Origin: Streptomyces sp. S4.7
GTDB taxonomy: Bacteria; Actinomycetota; Actinomycetes; Streptomycetales; Streptomycetaceae
DNA length: 64,000 bases
Reading direction: 5' to 3'
Assembly: GCF_010384365.1 (NCBI RefSeq)
Contig: NZ_CP048397.1
Coordinates: 7,755,683-7,819,682, forward strand
The notes beneath the pieces are model-generated. The model did not search any database, had not been told where the DNA came from, and worked only from the letters and a program-made list of their open reading frames with translations. Shown piece after piece: positions 51,721 to 60,294 of the stretch (within the stretch, counting starts at the first letter, position 1; each line of letters starts with the position of its first letter). The translations under genes and the position numbers were made by a program.

Positions 51721-53064
51721 TCACCTCACGTGCATCGCTTGTACCGCTTTCAGGGCAAGCGTGCCCGCTCGGTCCGACTTCAGGCCCGTGGAATCAGCCG
51801 CGCCCCCGGCCTCCTCCCGCCCGTCCCCCTTCCCGCCCGCGGCCCCGCCCTCGTCCCAGAGATCGGTGCTGTACGCGCCGACAAGTGCCCCGACCCGGTC
51901 CAGGAGTTCGACGGCGGCCAGGGCGTCGAGGCGCCGCCCGTCCCGCAGGCGCAGCGCGACCGAGTCCCCGGCGGCCTCCCTCGCTCCGATCACCGCCTGG
52001 TACGGCACCAGCCTGGCGGCCCTGACGCGGGCGCCCAGGGTGCCGTGCCCAGTCCCCGAGACCTCGGCTCGCAGGCCTCGCGCGGCGCATCGCTCCACGA
52101 GCGCCCGCGCGTGCGGGAGTTCGGCGTCGGAGACGGGCAGGAACACGAGCTGGGTGGGCGCGAGCCAGCCGGGAAAGGCTCCGCCGTGCCGCTCCACGAG
52201 GTGCGCCACGGCCCGCTCCACACTGCCGATGACACTGCGGTGGATCATCACCGGCCGGTGCCTGGCGCCGTCGGCGCCGATGTAGCGCAGATCGAACTGT
52301 TCGGGCTGGTGGAAGTCGACCTGGACGGTCGACAGGGTCGACTCGCGCCCGGCCCCGTCGGTGATCTGTACGTCGATCTTCGGACCGTAGAACGCCGCCT
52401 CGCCCTCCACCGCCTCGTACGCGACGCCCGCCTCGTCGAGAACCTCGGTGAGCAGCGCGGCGGACCGCTCCCACAGGGCCGGATCGGCGACGTACTTCCC
52501 GCCGGGCCCCGGCAGGGACAGCCGGAAGCGGGCCGGACGGATACCGAGCGCGGCGTACGCCCGCCGGATCAGCTCCAGCGCCGCCCGCGCTTCCCCGGCC
52601 ACCCGGTCCACGGTGCAGAAGATGTGCGCGTCGTTGAGCTGAATGGCGCGTACGCGGGTGAGTCCGCCGAGCACCCCGGACAGCTCGGAGCGGTACATGG
52701 CACCCAACTCGGCCATCCGCAGCGGCAGTTCACGGTAGCTGCGGGCGCGGGACCGGAAGATCAGCGCATGGTGCGGACACAGGCTCGGCCGCAGGACGAA
52801 CCGCTCCCCGCCCAGCTCCATCGGCGGGAACATGTCGTCGCTGTAGTGCGACCAGTGCCCCGAGATCTCGTACAGCTCCCGTTTGGCCAGCACCGGTGAG
52901 TACACGTGCCGGTACCCGGCGCGCCGCTCGACGCCACGGATGTACTCCTCCAGGGCGTGCCGTACGGTCGCGCCGTCGGGCAGCCAGTACGGCAGGCCGG
53001 CGCCGATCAGCGGATCGGTGTCGAACAGGCCCAATTCGCGGCCGAGTCTGCGGTGGTCGTGCAT
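51721..53064 (-). CDS. thrS2: Threonyl-tRNA synthetase lacking TGS and editing domains
   Basis: The 447-residue protein begins at the class II catalytic core (DHRRLGRELGLFD) and has no TGS or SAD editing domain; full ThrRS is about 640 residues. Catalytic residues are kept: the zinc ligands Cys (RPSLCPHH), His (NDAHIFC) and His (MIHRSVIGS), motif 2 Arg (LTRVRAIQLN) and motif 3 (SVERAVAHL). An anticodon-binding domain follows (about 310-400) and a Gly/Ala-rich tail. Without editing it might mischarge Ser onto tRNA-Thr unless helped in trans. GAGGAG precedes the ATG. A Thr attenuator sits in its leader. It is probably a second, inducible ThrRS. Confidence 0.9.
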   Translation of the reverse strand: MHDHRRLGRELGLFDTDPLIGAGLPYWLPDGATVRHALEEYIRGVERRAGYRHVYSPVLAKRELYEISGHWSHYSDDMFPPMELGGERFVLRPSLCPHHALIFRSRARSYRELPLRMAELGAMYRSELSGVLGGLTRVRAIQLNDAHIFCTVDRVAGEARAALELIRRAYAALGIRPARFRLSLPGPGGKYVADPALWERSAALLTEVLDEAGVAYEAVEGEAAFYGPKIDVQITDGAGRESTLSTVQVDFHQPEQFDLRYIGADGARHRPVMIHRSVIGSVERAVAHLVERHGGAFPGWLAPTQLVFLPVSDAELPHARALVERCAARGLRAEVSGTGHGTLGARVRAARLVPYQAVIGAREAAGDSVALRLRDGRRLDALAAVELLDRVGALVGAYSTDLWDEGGAAGGKGDGREEAGGAADSTGLKSDRAGTLALKAVQAMHVR

Positions 53065-53103
53065 GGGGGTCTCCTCGCTTGCGTGGAGCGAGTGACCACG
53101 TGA

Positions 53104-53135
53104 CGAAGCCCCGGGGCACTCGCCCCGGGGCTTCG
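53104..53135 (-). terminator. Attenuator hairpin of the thrS2 leader
   Basis: The perfect 14-bp stem (53104-53117 with 53122-53135; arms CGAAGCCCCGGGGC and its complement) has a 4-nt loop and lies between the leader peptide stop and the thrS2 start. Its upstream arm on the transcript contains CCGGGGC (complement 53122-53128). That segment can pair instead with GUCCCGG (complement 53158-53164) in the leader, 7 bp with one G-U, giving an antiterminator. Confidence 0.72.
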
Positions 53136-53149
53136 AACTGGATCAGCAG

Positions 53150-53200
53150 TCAGCGCGCCGGGACACTCTCCGGCGTCGTCGTCATCGCGGCACGCTTCAT
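53150..53200 (-). CDS. thrL-like: Threonine leader peptide of the thrS2 attenuator
   Basis: The 16-residue peptide MKRAAMTTTPESVPAR has three consecutive ACG Thr codons (complement 53174-53182). A short hairpin GCCGG/CCGGC (53170-53174 with 53157-53161) overlaps the Thr codons. A ribosome waiting there for charged tRNA-Thr would melt it, freeing GUCCCGG to pair with the terminator arm. With enough Thr-tRNA the terminator forms. The ATG lies 7 nt after a TANNNT box, so the leader is probably leaderless. It is too short for ordinary gene calling. Confidence 0.72.
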   Translation of the reverse strand: MKRAAMTTTPESVPAR

Positions 53201-53207
53201 GACGGCG

Positions 53208-53237
53208 ACGGTAGAGCCGAACCCGCGCCCGCGGCAA
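53208..53237 (-). promoter_or_regulatory. Leaderless promoter of the thrS2 leader
   Basis: On the minus strand TTGCCG (53232-53237), 18 nt and TACCGT (53208-53213) lie 7 nt before the leader ATG at 53200. The -35 box matches consensus at four of six bases. Confidence 0.45.
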
Positions 53238-53327
53238 CGCCATTTCCGCCCCGCGTCCCGCGAACACCTTGTGTCGTAGCTCTGGACACCCGCCGATCGG
53301 GCGTGCTGTCATTCCGCTGCGCACTCT

Positions 53328-53341
53328 TTCCAACGTTGTAA
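53328..53341. promoter_or_regulatory. LacI-like operator upstream of the GH2 gene
   Basis: TTCCAACGTTGTAA is a 14-bp palindrome with one mismatched pair and a central CG, typical of LacI-family sites. It lies 70 bp before the GH2 start. No regulator gene is adjacent. Confidence 0.4.
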
Positions 53342-53410
53342 TGCCAGGGACGGAACCCTTCAGCTCCCGCTCGTTCCGCCCCCGCCCGCGCGAGGACACC
53401 GAGGACAACC

Positions 53411-56400
53411 ATGAGACGAAAGCCCGCCACCCGTTCCCGACCACTGCTCCGCTCGCTGCTGCTCGCCGTCGCCCTGCTGCTGCCGGCGAGTGGTTTCGTT
53501 CCGGCCGCGACGGCCGCCGACACCGCCTCCGCCGATGTCCGCTCCGCCGCCGCCCCGGCCGCGGACGACGTGCACGGTCTCAAGGGCGAGTACTTCAGCA
53601 TGTCCGCGCCGGGTGCGCGCGACTTCGCCGACCTCGGGGGAGTGGCCCTCGACCCCCAGATCGAATTCCCGGGCCTGGCCTCGACGTTCGAGTCCATGAC
53701 CGGCCGCACCGAACACACCACCGCCCGCTGGACCGGCCGGATCGAGGCCCCCGCGAGCGGCGACTACACCTTCTACGCGACCGGCGACAACGGCTTCCGG
53801 GTGTGGATCGGCGACAAGGTGGTCATCGACCACTGGGAGCCGGACTGGGACAAGGAGCAGACCAGCGAACCGGTCGCGCTGACCGCCGGTCAGCCGCAGG
53901 ACGTCCGGGTCGAGATGTTCCAGGACATCGGCGGCGCGAACATGTTCCTGCGCTGGTCGGGCGCCGGGACCCAGAAGCAGATCGTCCCCGAGTCCGCGTT
54001 CACCCCGCCCGCCGAGTTCGAGATCTACCCGGTCTCGCTGACGGTCGGCGAGGACGGCCGCCGGCTCCGCGCGACCTTCGAGGACAAGGTCGGTGGCACG
54101 ATCGCGGAGCTGGGGGACCATCTGAAGATCGAGGTCGACACCACGCAGATGCCGGTCTCCTCCGTCGCCCGCACACCCGGCGACCCCTACTCCCTGACCG
54201 TCACGCTGAAGGCGCCGGTCCAGAAGGACCAGCGGGTCGGCTTCCGTTACGACGGCAAGGCCGGCCTCCAGGCCGGCGGCGAGACGGTGCCGGAGATCAT
54301 GCGCACAGCGGCCAACGACTCCACGCACCGGCTCACCACCGAGTGGGGTGACAAGATCGACCCGGACAACCCGCTGCCCGAGTACCCCCGCCCGCAGCAG
54401 GTGCGCGACAACTGGAAGAACCTGAACGGACCTTGGCAGTTCGCGGGCGCCGAGAAGGACGAAAGGCCCGTCTTCGGCAAGGACCTCGACGAGAAGATCA
54501 TCGTGCCGTTCCCGGTCGAGTCGCAGCTCTCCGGCCTCGAACGCCACGAGGACCACATGTTCTACCGCAAGCTCGTCACCGTGCCCCAGGGCTGGAAGGT
54601 CGGCAGCGGCAAGCGGCTGAAGCTCAACTTCGACGCCGTCGACTACGCGACCCGCGTCTGGGTCAACGGCACCCAGGTCACCGAACACACCGGCGGCTAC
54701 ACGGCGTTCAGCGCCGACATCACCGACGCGCTCAAGGACGGCGGCATGGGCCCGCAGGAGATCGTCGTCGCCGTCACCGACACCAACGGTCCCAACCAGC
54801 CGATGGGCAAGCAGTCCACCGACCCCGGCGGCATCGTCTACACCCAGTCGTCGGGCATCTGGCAGACGGTGTGGATGGAGCCCGTCGCGACGGCGGCCGT
54901 CGACGAACTCGTCACCACACCCGACATCGACTCCGGCACCCTGGCCGTCACCGTCAACTCCGCCGAGGCCTCACCCGACGCCAAGGTCAGGGCGGTCGCC
55001 CGCGACGCCAAGGGCCGGATCGTCTCGGCGGTCAGCGGCCGTCCCGGCACCGAACTGCGCCTGCCGGTCAGGAACCAGCGGCTCTGGACCCCGGACGACC
55101 CGTACCTCTACGACCTGGACGTCACCCTCACCGACGGCCGCTCCACCGACAGCGTCGACAGCTACTTCGGTATGCGGTCCGTCGGAATCGAGAAGGTCGG
55201 CGGCTACCAGAAGCTCGTACTGAACGGAAAGCCGGTCTTCTCCCTCGCCATGCTGGACCAGGGGTTCTGGCCCGACGGCCTCTACACCCAGCCCAGCGAC
55301 GCGGCGCTCGCCTTCGACCTCAAGGCCCAGAAGAAGCTCGGCTTCAACGCCGTACGCAAGCACATCAAGGTCGAGTCGGCCCGCTTCTACCACCACGCCG
55401 ACAAGCTCGGTCTCCTCGTCTGGCAGGACTTCGTCTCCAGCGACATCACCAACGAGGCCGGACAGCGGACCTTCGTCGACGAGGGCAAGCAGATGATGCG
55501 GCAGCTGCACAACTCGCCCTCCATCATCGGCTGGATCGTCTTCAACGAGGGCTGGGGCGAGTGGAACCGCGAGGAGACCGGCCGGATCGCCGAGTCGGTG
55601 AAGGAGACCGACCCCTCTCGCATCGTCAACGCCCACAGCGGTGTCAACTGCTGCTCCTCCAAGGGGGATTCGGGCAAGGGCGAGATCATCGACCACCACG
55701 ACTACGTCAACAACGACGCCCCCTTCCCCGACCACCGCGCCGCGATGGACGGGGAGCACGGCGGCTTCACCCTCCGCACCCCCGGGCACATGTGGCCGGG
55801 CCCGCCCGCCGCGATCTACAGCGGAGTGGCCGACAAGGACGCGCTCACCGCGAAGTACGTGCAGAACACCACGGACTTCTACCTCGAAGCGGCGGGCGCC
55901 GAACTCTCCGGCTCCGTGTACACACAGGTCAGTGACCTGGAGAACGAACTCAACGGCTTCTACACATACGACCGCCGGGAGATAAAGGTCGATCCGGCGC
56001 CGGTGCGCGCCATCAACGAGAAGGTCATCGAGGCAGGCGCCGAAGCCGGCGAACGGGACGAGCTGAGCGGCGGCGGACACTGGCCGCTGGACGAGGGCAA
56101 GGGCACCACCGCCCGGGACGAGGGCCCCAACGGCAGCTCACTGAGCCTCGTCGGCGGCTCAACCTGGACACCGGGTGTCAGCGGCACGGCGCTCGCCTTC
56201 GACGGCGACGGCCAGTACGCGCAGACCGAAGGACCGGTGGTCGACACGACCAGGAGCTACTCGGTGTCGGCGTGGGTCACGCTCGACGAACTGCCGGGCA
56301 ACTACGCCACGGCGGTGAGCCAGGACGGACGGCGCACGGAGAATCCGTTCTATCTCCAGTACGGCCAGGGCGCGTTCGCGTTCAGCACCCCCGGCGGCAA

Positions 56401-56689
56401 CCGCGCGCGCCTGGAGATCCGCCCCGAGACGGACCGCTGGTACCACCTCGTCGGCGTCCGAGACTCGGCCTCGGACGACATCACGCTGTACGTCGACGGC
56501 GCACCGGTCTCGACCGTCGCCGCGGGACCGGTCGATGTGAGCACCGGACCGCTGTCGCTCGGCCGCGCGAAGTACGACGGCGCCAAGGGCGACTTCTGGA
56601 ACGGATCGATCGACCAGGTACGCGTCTACGACCATGCGCTGACGGGCAGTCAGGTTCAACAGCTGCACGAGGACGAACAGCCGGAGTAG
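53411..56689 (+). CDS. Secreted PA14-GH2-LamG glycosidase
   Basis: The 1092-residue protein has a Sec signal (to about residue 36) and a PA14 carbohydrate-binding domain (about 55-200: LKGEYFSM, DYTFYATGDNGFRVWIGDKV). GH2 sandwich domains (WKNLNGPWQFAG, FDAVDYATRVWVNGTQVTEH) and a GH2 barrel follow. The acid/base Glu is in GWIVFNEGWGEWN, and a second Glu lies near YTQVSDLENELNGFY. A C-terminal LamG domain (about 900-1085) ends the protein. Beta-galactosidase, mannosidase or glucuronidase activity is possible. GAGG precedes the ATG. Confidence 0.88.
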   Translation: MRRKPATRSRPLLRSLLLAVALLLPASGFVPAATAADTASADVRSAAAPAADDVHGLKGEYFSMSAPGARDFADLGGVALDPQIEFPGLASTFESMTGRTEHTTARWTGRIEAPASGDYTFYATGDNGFRVWIGDKVVIDHWEPDWDKEQTSEPVALTAGQPQDVRVEMFQDIGGANMFLRWSGAGTQKQIVPESAFTPPAEFEIYPVSLTVGEDGRRLRATFEDKVGGTIAELGDHLKIEVDTTQMPVSSVARTPGDPYSLTVTLKAPVQKDQRVGFRYDGKAGLQAGGETVPEIMRTAANDSTHRLTTEWGDKIDPDNPLPEYPRPQQVRDNWKNLNGPWQFAGAEKDERPVFGKDLDEKIIVPFPVESQLSGLERHEDHMFYRKLVTVPQGWKVGSGKRLKLNFDAVDYATRVWVNGTQVTEHTGGYTAFSADITDALKDGGMGPQEIVVAVTDTNGPNQPMGKQSTDPGGIVYTQSSGIWQTVWMEPVATAAVDELVTTPDIDSGTLAVTVNSAEASPDAKVRAVARDAKGRIVSAVSGRPGTELRLPVRNQRLWTPDDPYLYDLDVTLTDGRSTDSVDSYFGMRSVGIEKVGGYQKLVLNGKPVFSLAMLDQGFWPDGLYTQPSDAALAFDLKAQKKLGFNAVRKHIKVESARFYHHADKLGLLVWQDFVSSDITNEAGQRTFVDEGKQMMRQLHNSPSIIGWIVFNEGWGEWNREETGRIAESVKETDPSRIVNAHSGVNCCSSKGDSGKGEIIDHHDYVNNDAPFPDHRAAMDGEHGGFTLRTPGHMWPGPPAAIYSGVADKDALTAKYVQNTTDFYLEAAGAELSGSVYTQVSDLENELNGFYTYDRREIKVDPAPVRAINEKVIEAGAEAGERDELSGGGHWPLDEGKGTTARDEGPNGSSLSLVGGSTWTPGVSGTALAFDGDGQYAQTEGPVVDTTRSYSVSAWVTLDELPGNYATAVSQDGRRTENPFYLQYGQGAFAFSTPGGNRARLEIRPETDRWYHLVGVRDSASDDITLYVDGAPVSTVAAGPVDVSTGPLSLGRAKYDGAKGDFWNGSIDQVRVYDHALTGSQVQQLHEDEQPE

Positions 56690-56706
56690 CGCGGACACCC
56701 CGCGAC

Positions 56707-56744
56707 GTGGTCCCCGGCGAGCCGCTCGGCTCGCCGGGGACCAC
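56707..56744. terminator. 17-bp perfect bidirectional terminator
   Basis: The arm 56707-56723 (GTGGTCCCCGGCGAGCC) pairs perfectly with 56728-56744 around a GCTC loop. It lies between the stops of the convergent GH2 and aldo/keto reductase genes. Confidence 0.8.
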
Positions 56745-56770
56745 ACGCGCGTCGGGCACGGGCCTCCCCG

Positions 56771-57739
56771 TCAGGGCAGCGGCGCGCCGCGCGCCGTCAG
56801 CCACAGGTCGTACCACTCCTCGTGGGTGAGTTCAGGCTCCCGTACGGCCGCGTCGGCGCAGGCGCGGATGCGCTCCGGCCGCGCGCTGCCGACGACCGGC
56901 GCGATCCGGGCGGGGTGCCGTTGCAGCCACCACAGCAGGATCGTCTCCGGCGTGGTGTTCTTCGCCTCGGCCAGGGAGGCGACGAGCCGCGCCGTCGCCC
57001 GCTCGTCCGGGGTCTCCTGACGGCCCGTGTACCGTCCCCGCGCGAGGGCTCCCCACGCCTGGATCGCGATCCCGTTCGCCCGGCAGTACTCGGTCGTCCC
57101 GAGCGGATATCCGTTCTCGGCCGCCTCCGGGGTGTTGACCAGCACCCCGGCCTCGACCCAGTCCCGGCGCGCCAGGCTCATCTCCAACTGGTTGGCGACC
57201 AGCGGGAATCCGAGCCCCGCCCGCAGTGGGGCGATCTGCGCGCCGCCCATGTTCGACACGCCGAACCGCCGCACGAGACCCTGCTGGTGGAGCGAGGTGA
57301 GGGCGCTCGCGATGTCGTCCGGGTCGGCGAGCGGGTCGGGCCGGTGCAGCAGCAGGACGTCGATGACGTCCGTACGCAGTCTGGTCAGGCTCTCCTCGAC
57401 GCGCCGGACGATGCTGGCGGCGCGCAGGTCGTAGATGCCGGGCCGGTCGCCGTCGGCGAGCCGGATACCGCACTTCGTCTGTACGACGACACGCTCCCGC
57501 AGCCCGGGGGCGCGGCCGAGGACCTCCCCGAAGACGGCCTCCGACTTCCCGTGCCGGTAGATGTCGGCGTGGTCGAACGTGGTGATCCCGCTCTCCAGCG
57601 CCGCCTCGACGGCCGCCTCGGCGGCGTCGATGTCCGCCGGGCCGTAGGGGGTGGTGTCCCAGCCGCCGCCCAGCCCCATACAGCCGTAGAGCAGCCGGTC
57701 GGCGTTCTTCGTCTCCGCTTCTTTCGTCTCTTTCGTCAC
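56771..57739 (-). CDS. Aldo/keto reductase
   Basis: The 322-residue protein has the AKR barrel with the catalytic Asp and Tyr in GITTFDHADIYRHGKSE, Lys in VVVQTKCGIR and the His in VLLLHRPDPLADP. GVSNMGGAQIAPLRA and VVGSARPERIRAC bind substrate and NADPH. It most resembles the YdhF group. The substrate is unknown. Confidence 0.9.
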   Translation of the reverse strand: MTKETKEAETKNADRLLYGCMGLGGGWDTTPYGPADIDAAEAAVEAALESGITTFDHADIYRHGKSEAVFGEVLGRAPGLRERVVVQTKCGIRLADGDRPGIYDLRAASIVRRVEESLTRLRTDVIDVLLLHRPDPLADPDDIASALTSLHQQGLVRRFGVSNMGGAQIAPLRAGLGFPLVANQLEMSLARRDWVEAGVLVNTPEAAENGYPLGTTEYCRANGIAIQAWGALARGRYTGRQETPDERATARLVASLAEAKNTTPETILLWWLQRHPARIAPVVGSARPERIRACADAAVREPELTHEEWYDLWLTARGAPLP

Positions 57740-57766
57740 GCGGTCACCCTACGGCGGCCGGGAACG

Positions 57767-57802
57767 CGTGTGGCTCCGGGGAAGCCGCCCAGGAGCCACA
57801 CG
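57767..57802 (-). terminator. Terminator of the GH19 chitinase gene
   Basis: CGTGTGGCTCC (57767-57777) and GGAGCCACACG (57792-57802) pair perfectly over 11 bp with a 14-nt loop, 25 bp past the chitinase stop. Confidence 0.65.
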
Positions 57803-57826
57803 GTCCGTACGTCCTGCCGGGGCAGG

Positions 57827-58957
57827 TCAGCAGTACAGGTTGCCGCCCGGCGCGACGCCCAGGATCTGGGTGAAGCGCTGGTAGTTGCTGATCCGGCTCT
57901 GGACCGTCGCGGGGTTGCGTCCGTCGCACTCCAGCGAGCCGTTGATGGACCGGATCGTCTGACCGAAGCCGGCCTGGTTGACCATCGCGTTGTGGGGGGT
58001 CATGGTGCCCGGACCGTTCTGGGTGTTCCGGTACCAGAGGCCGGTCTTCCAGGCGACGGCCGAGTCGTTCTGCACCCGCCACGGGTCGGCGAGCAGGTTG
58101 ATGCCGAGTGCGTCACCGGCCGCCTTGTAGTTGAAGTTCCAGCTGAGCTGGATGGGTCCGCGGCCGTAGTACGCCGCCTGGCCGGCCGGGCACCCGTAGG
58201 ACTGCGAAGCGTCGCAGTAGTGCGGGTAGTTGGCCGTGTTCTGCTCCACGACATGGACCAGGCCGCCGGTTTCGTGGCTGACGTTGGCGAGGAACGCCGC
58301 GGCCTCCTGGCGCTTGACGGTGTCGCTGCCGGTGGTCGCGAAGGCGGGGTAGGCGCTCAGCGCCGCGGTGAGACCGCCGTAGCTGTAGAAGCCGTTGCGG
58401 CTCGGGAACATCTGGTTGAACTGCGCCTCGCTGACGACGAACCCGCCCGGCGACGGGTTGCCGCCGCCACCGCTCGGCGCGTTCCACTTCTGGTTCGACT
58501 GCCCCGTGCAGGTCCATATCTGGAGCCGGGTGCCGTTCGCCGTACTCCGGTTCTGAACGTCCAGGCACTTGTCCGCCTGCGGGTTGACGATGTCGTTCGC
58601 CCCGGAGACGGCCCAGCGCTGGTTCGGGCCGCCGGTGCAGTCCCACAGCTGGACGAGGGCGCCGTCGGCGGTGCTGTTGCCCACGACGTCCAGGCACTTG
58701 CCGAGCGCGCGCAGCGTGCCGTCGCCCGAGTTGGACCAGTGCTGCGCGTTGCTGCCGTTGCAGTCGTAGATCTGTACGGGGGTGCCGTTGGCGTTGCTCG
58801 CCCCGGCGGCGTCGACGCACTTGCCGGCCAGACCGGTTATCCGGCCGTCGGCCGCCTGGGCGGCCGGAGCGGTGAAGGCGGTAGCGATGAGGGCTGCGAC
58901 CGTGAGGAGGATCGCGGACCGTACGAGGGAAACGCCTCTGCCGGATTTGCTCGACAT
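57827..58957 (-). CDS. Secreted GH19 chitinase with ricin-B lectin domain
   Basis: The 376-residue protein has a Sec signal (cut near APAAQAADG). A ricin-B (CBM13) domain (about 38-160) with the QxW repeats NAQHWS, NQRWA and NQKWN follows, then a Gly/Pro linker and a GH19 domain (about 175-376). The catalytic Glu pair is in FLANVSHETGGLVHVVEQN, and AYYGRGPIQLSWNFNYKAAG is the family signature. Inverting chitinases of this type attack fungal chitin. The usual Streptomyces partner is CBM5, so the CBM13 is less common. AAAGGA precedes the ATG at 58957. A DasR-like site lies in its promoter. Confidence 0.93.
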   Translation of the reverse strand: MSSKSGRGVSLVRSAILLTVAALIATAFTAPAAQAADGRITGLAGKCVDAAGASNANGTPVQIYDCNGSNAQHWSNSGDGTLRALGKCLDVVGNSTADGALVQLWDCTGGPNQRWAVSGANDIVNPQADKCLDVQNRSTANGTRLQIWTCTGQSNQKWNAPSGGGGNPSPGGFVVSEAQFNQMFPSRNGFYSYGGLTAALSAYPAFATTGSDTVKRQEAAAFLANVSHETGGLVHVVEQNTANYPHYCDASQSYGCPAGQAAYYGRGPIQLSWNFNYKAAGDALGINLLADPWRVQNDSAVAWKTGLWYRNTQNGPGTMTPHNAMVNQAGFGQTIRSINGSLECDGRNPATVQSRISNYQRFTQILGVAPGGNLYC

Positions 58958-59054
58958 CTCTGAATCCTTTCCCTTCGCGCCAACGGCGCACAGAGCCCTG
59001 TCGGTTCGCCGACAGGGCCAAGGAGGAGATGCGCATGAGTGGTGTGTCGATTGG

Positions 59055-59083
59055 ATTGAAAAGGAAGGTCTAGACCTTGTCAA
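59055..59083 (-). promoter_or_regulatory. Chitinase promoter with a DasR-like operator in the spacer
   Basis: On the minus strand a perfect -35 TTGACA (59078-59083), 17 nt and TTCAAT (59055-59060) form a promoter about 100 bp before the chitinase start. The perfect 14-bp palindrome AAGGTCTAGACCTT (59065-59078) fills the spacer. It shares the GGTCTAGACC core of Streptomyces dre sites, so DasR repression relieved by amino-sugar phosphates is expected. Confidence 0.7.
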
Positions 59084-59300
59084 GCACATGGTGAAGGAGG
59101 TCCAAGGGGCGCCATGGCGGACCGTCGGGGCGTTCTCGGCGACGCGTGACCGAATGGCATATGACGTCGTGTGAGATCCGATACGGTATCCCGCGACGCG
59201 CCTCCCGCCTGCTGGACAGGTGGCGATCTGCGTGCTCGCACATCAAACCTGGCGTACCGCGTACCGGCCCATCGAGGACGAGGCGCTGACCTGGTGTTTC

Positions 59301-59328
59301 TTGATCGACAACCCTCTATCGGTAAGGT
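59301..59328 (+). promoter_or_regulatory. Candidate promoter of the XRE/DUF5753 gene
   Basis: TTGATC (59301-59306), 16 nt and TAAGGT (59323-59328) fit a housekeeping-type promoter about 70 bp before the start. The rest of the 437-bp gap between the divergent chitinase and XRE genes (58958-59394) is A+T-richer than average and holds the dre site but no gene that I can see. Confidence 0.35.
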
Positions 59329-59394
59329 CTGTTAAGGCAATATGACTATCTGCTACCTTGCATTTGAGACCATCGCGGCAGGGAGGTGGCAATC

Positions 59395-60294
59395 GTGAGC
59401 ACGCCGAGTGCCGCCGTGCAGCGCCTGCGTCTGCGGACCGAGCTCCGCAGGGCCCGGGGCAACGCGGGACTGACCCAGCGTCAGGTCGCCATCAAGATGG
59501 AATGGAGCCCCTCGAAACTCATCAGAATCGAGGCGGGCGAAGTCGCGGTCACCGTCAACGACCTCAAGGCGCTGCTCGCCGAATACGGGGTGACGGAGCG
59601 ACGCAAGACCGAGGGACTGCTGGAACTGGCCAGGGGCAGCCGGAAGATGCCCTTCAGCGAGTACCGCGACGTGTTCAGCAAGGAATTCCTCTCCTTCCTC
59701 GCCCTGGAGTCCTCCGCCTCGATCATCCGAGGCTTCCACTTCTTCGTGGTGCCCGGTCTCTTCCAGACGGAGGAGTACATGCGGGCACTCGTCGCGGGAA
59801 CCTCCCAGGCGACCTCCCCCGAACGGCTCGACCGTCTGGTCGAGGCACGCCTCGCCCGGCAGGACCTGCTGGAGGGCGAGGAGGGGCCGAAGCTCCTGAT
59901 GGTCCTCGACGAGTCGGTCCTGCGCCGGCAGGTCGGCGGACCGGGCGTGATGCGCGCCCAGCTCGAACGGCTGGCGGACCTGGCGGCCCACCCCCGGATC
60001 ACGATCCAGGTCATGCCGTTCAGCGCCGGCGCACACCAGGGCATCCTCGGCCCCTTCACCCTGTTCGAGTTCTCCGAGGAGGGCATGCCCGACTCCGTCT
60101 ATCTGGAGAACCCGCGCGGGGATTCGTTCGCGAGCAGCGCCCCGGAGGTGACGGGGAAGTACATCGAGGCCTTCTACGAACTGGAGGACCAGGCACTCGG
60201 TGGCGACATGGAGCAGGTGCTGCGCCAGGTCGTCGAGCACATCGGTGAAGGAAGCGAGGACCTGACGCTCCCGGCCGAGGCCGGCGAGCCGTAG
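59395..60294 (+). CDS. XRE-type regulator with DUF5753 domain
   Basis: The 299-residue protein has an XRE helix-turn-helix (ARGNAGLTQRQVAIKMEWSP, SKLIRIEAGEVAVT) and a DUF5753 domain (FHFFVVPGLFQTEEYMRALV, RQVGGPGVMRAQLERLADLA, ITIQVMPFSAGAHQG). It is the second such regulator in the window. GGGAGG (59381-59386) favours GTG at 59395. A DUF397 protein, its usual partner, is encoded 970 bp further on, past two unrelated small genes. Confidence 0.88.
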   Translation: MSTPSAAVQRLRLRTELRRARGNAGLTQRQVAIKMEWSPSKLIRIEAGEVAVTVNDLKALLAEYGVTERRKTEGLLELARGSRKMPFSEYRDVFSKEFLSFLALESSASIIRGFHFFVVPGLFQTEEYMRALVAGTSQATSPERLDRLVEARLARQDLLEGEEGPKLLMVLDESVLRRQVGGPGVMRAQLERLADLAAHPRITIQVMPFSAGAHQGILGPFTLFEFSEEGMPDSVYLENPRGDSFASSAPEVTGKYIEAFYELEDQALGGDMEQVLRQVVEHIGEGSEDLTLPAEAGEP

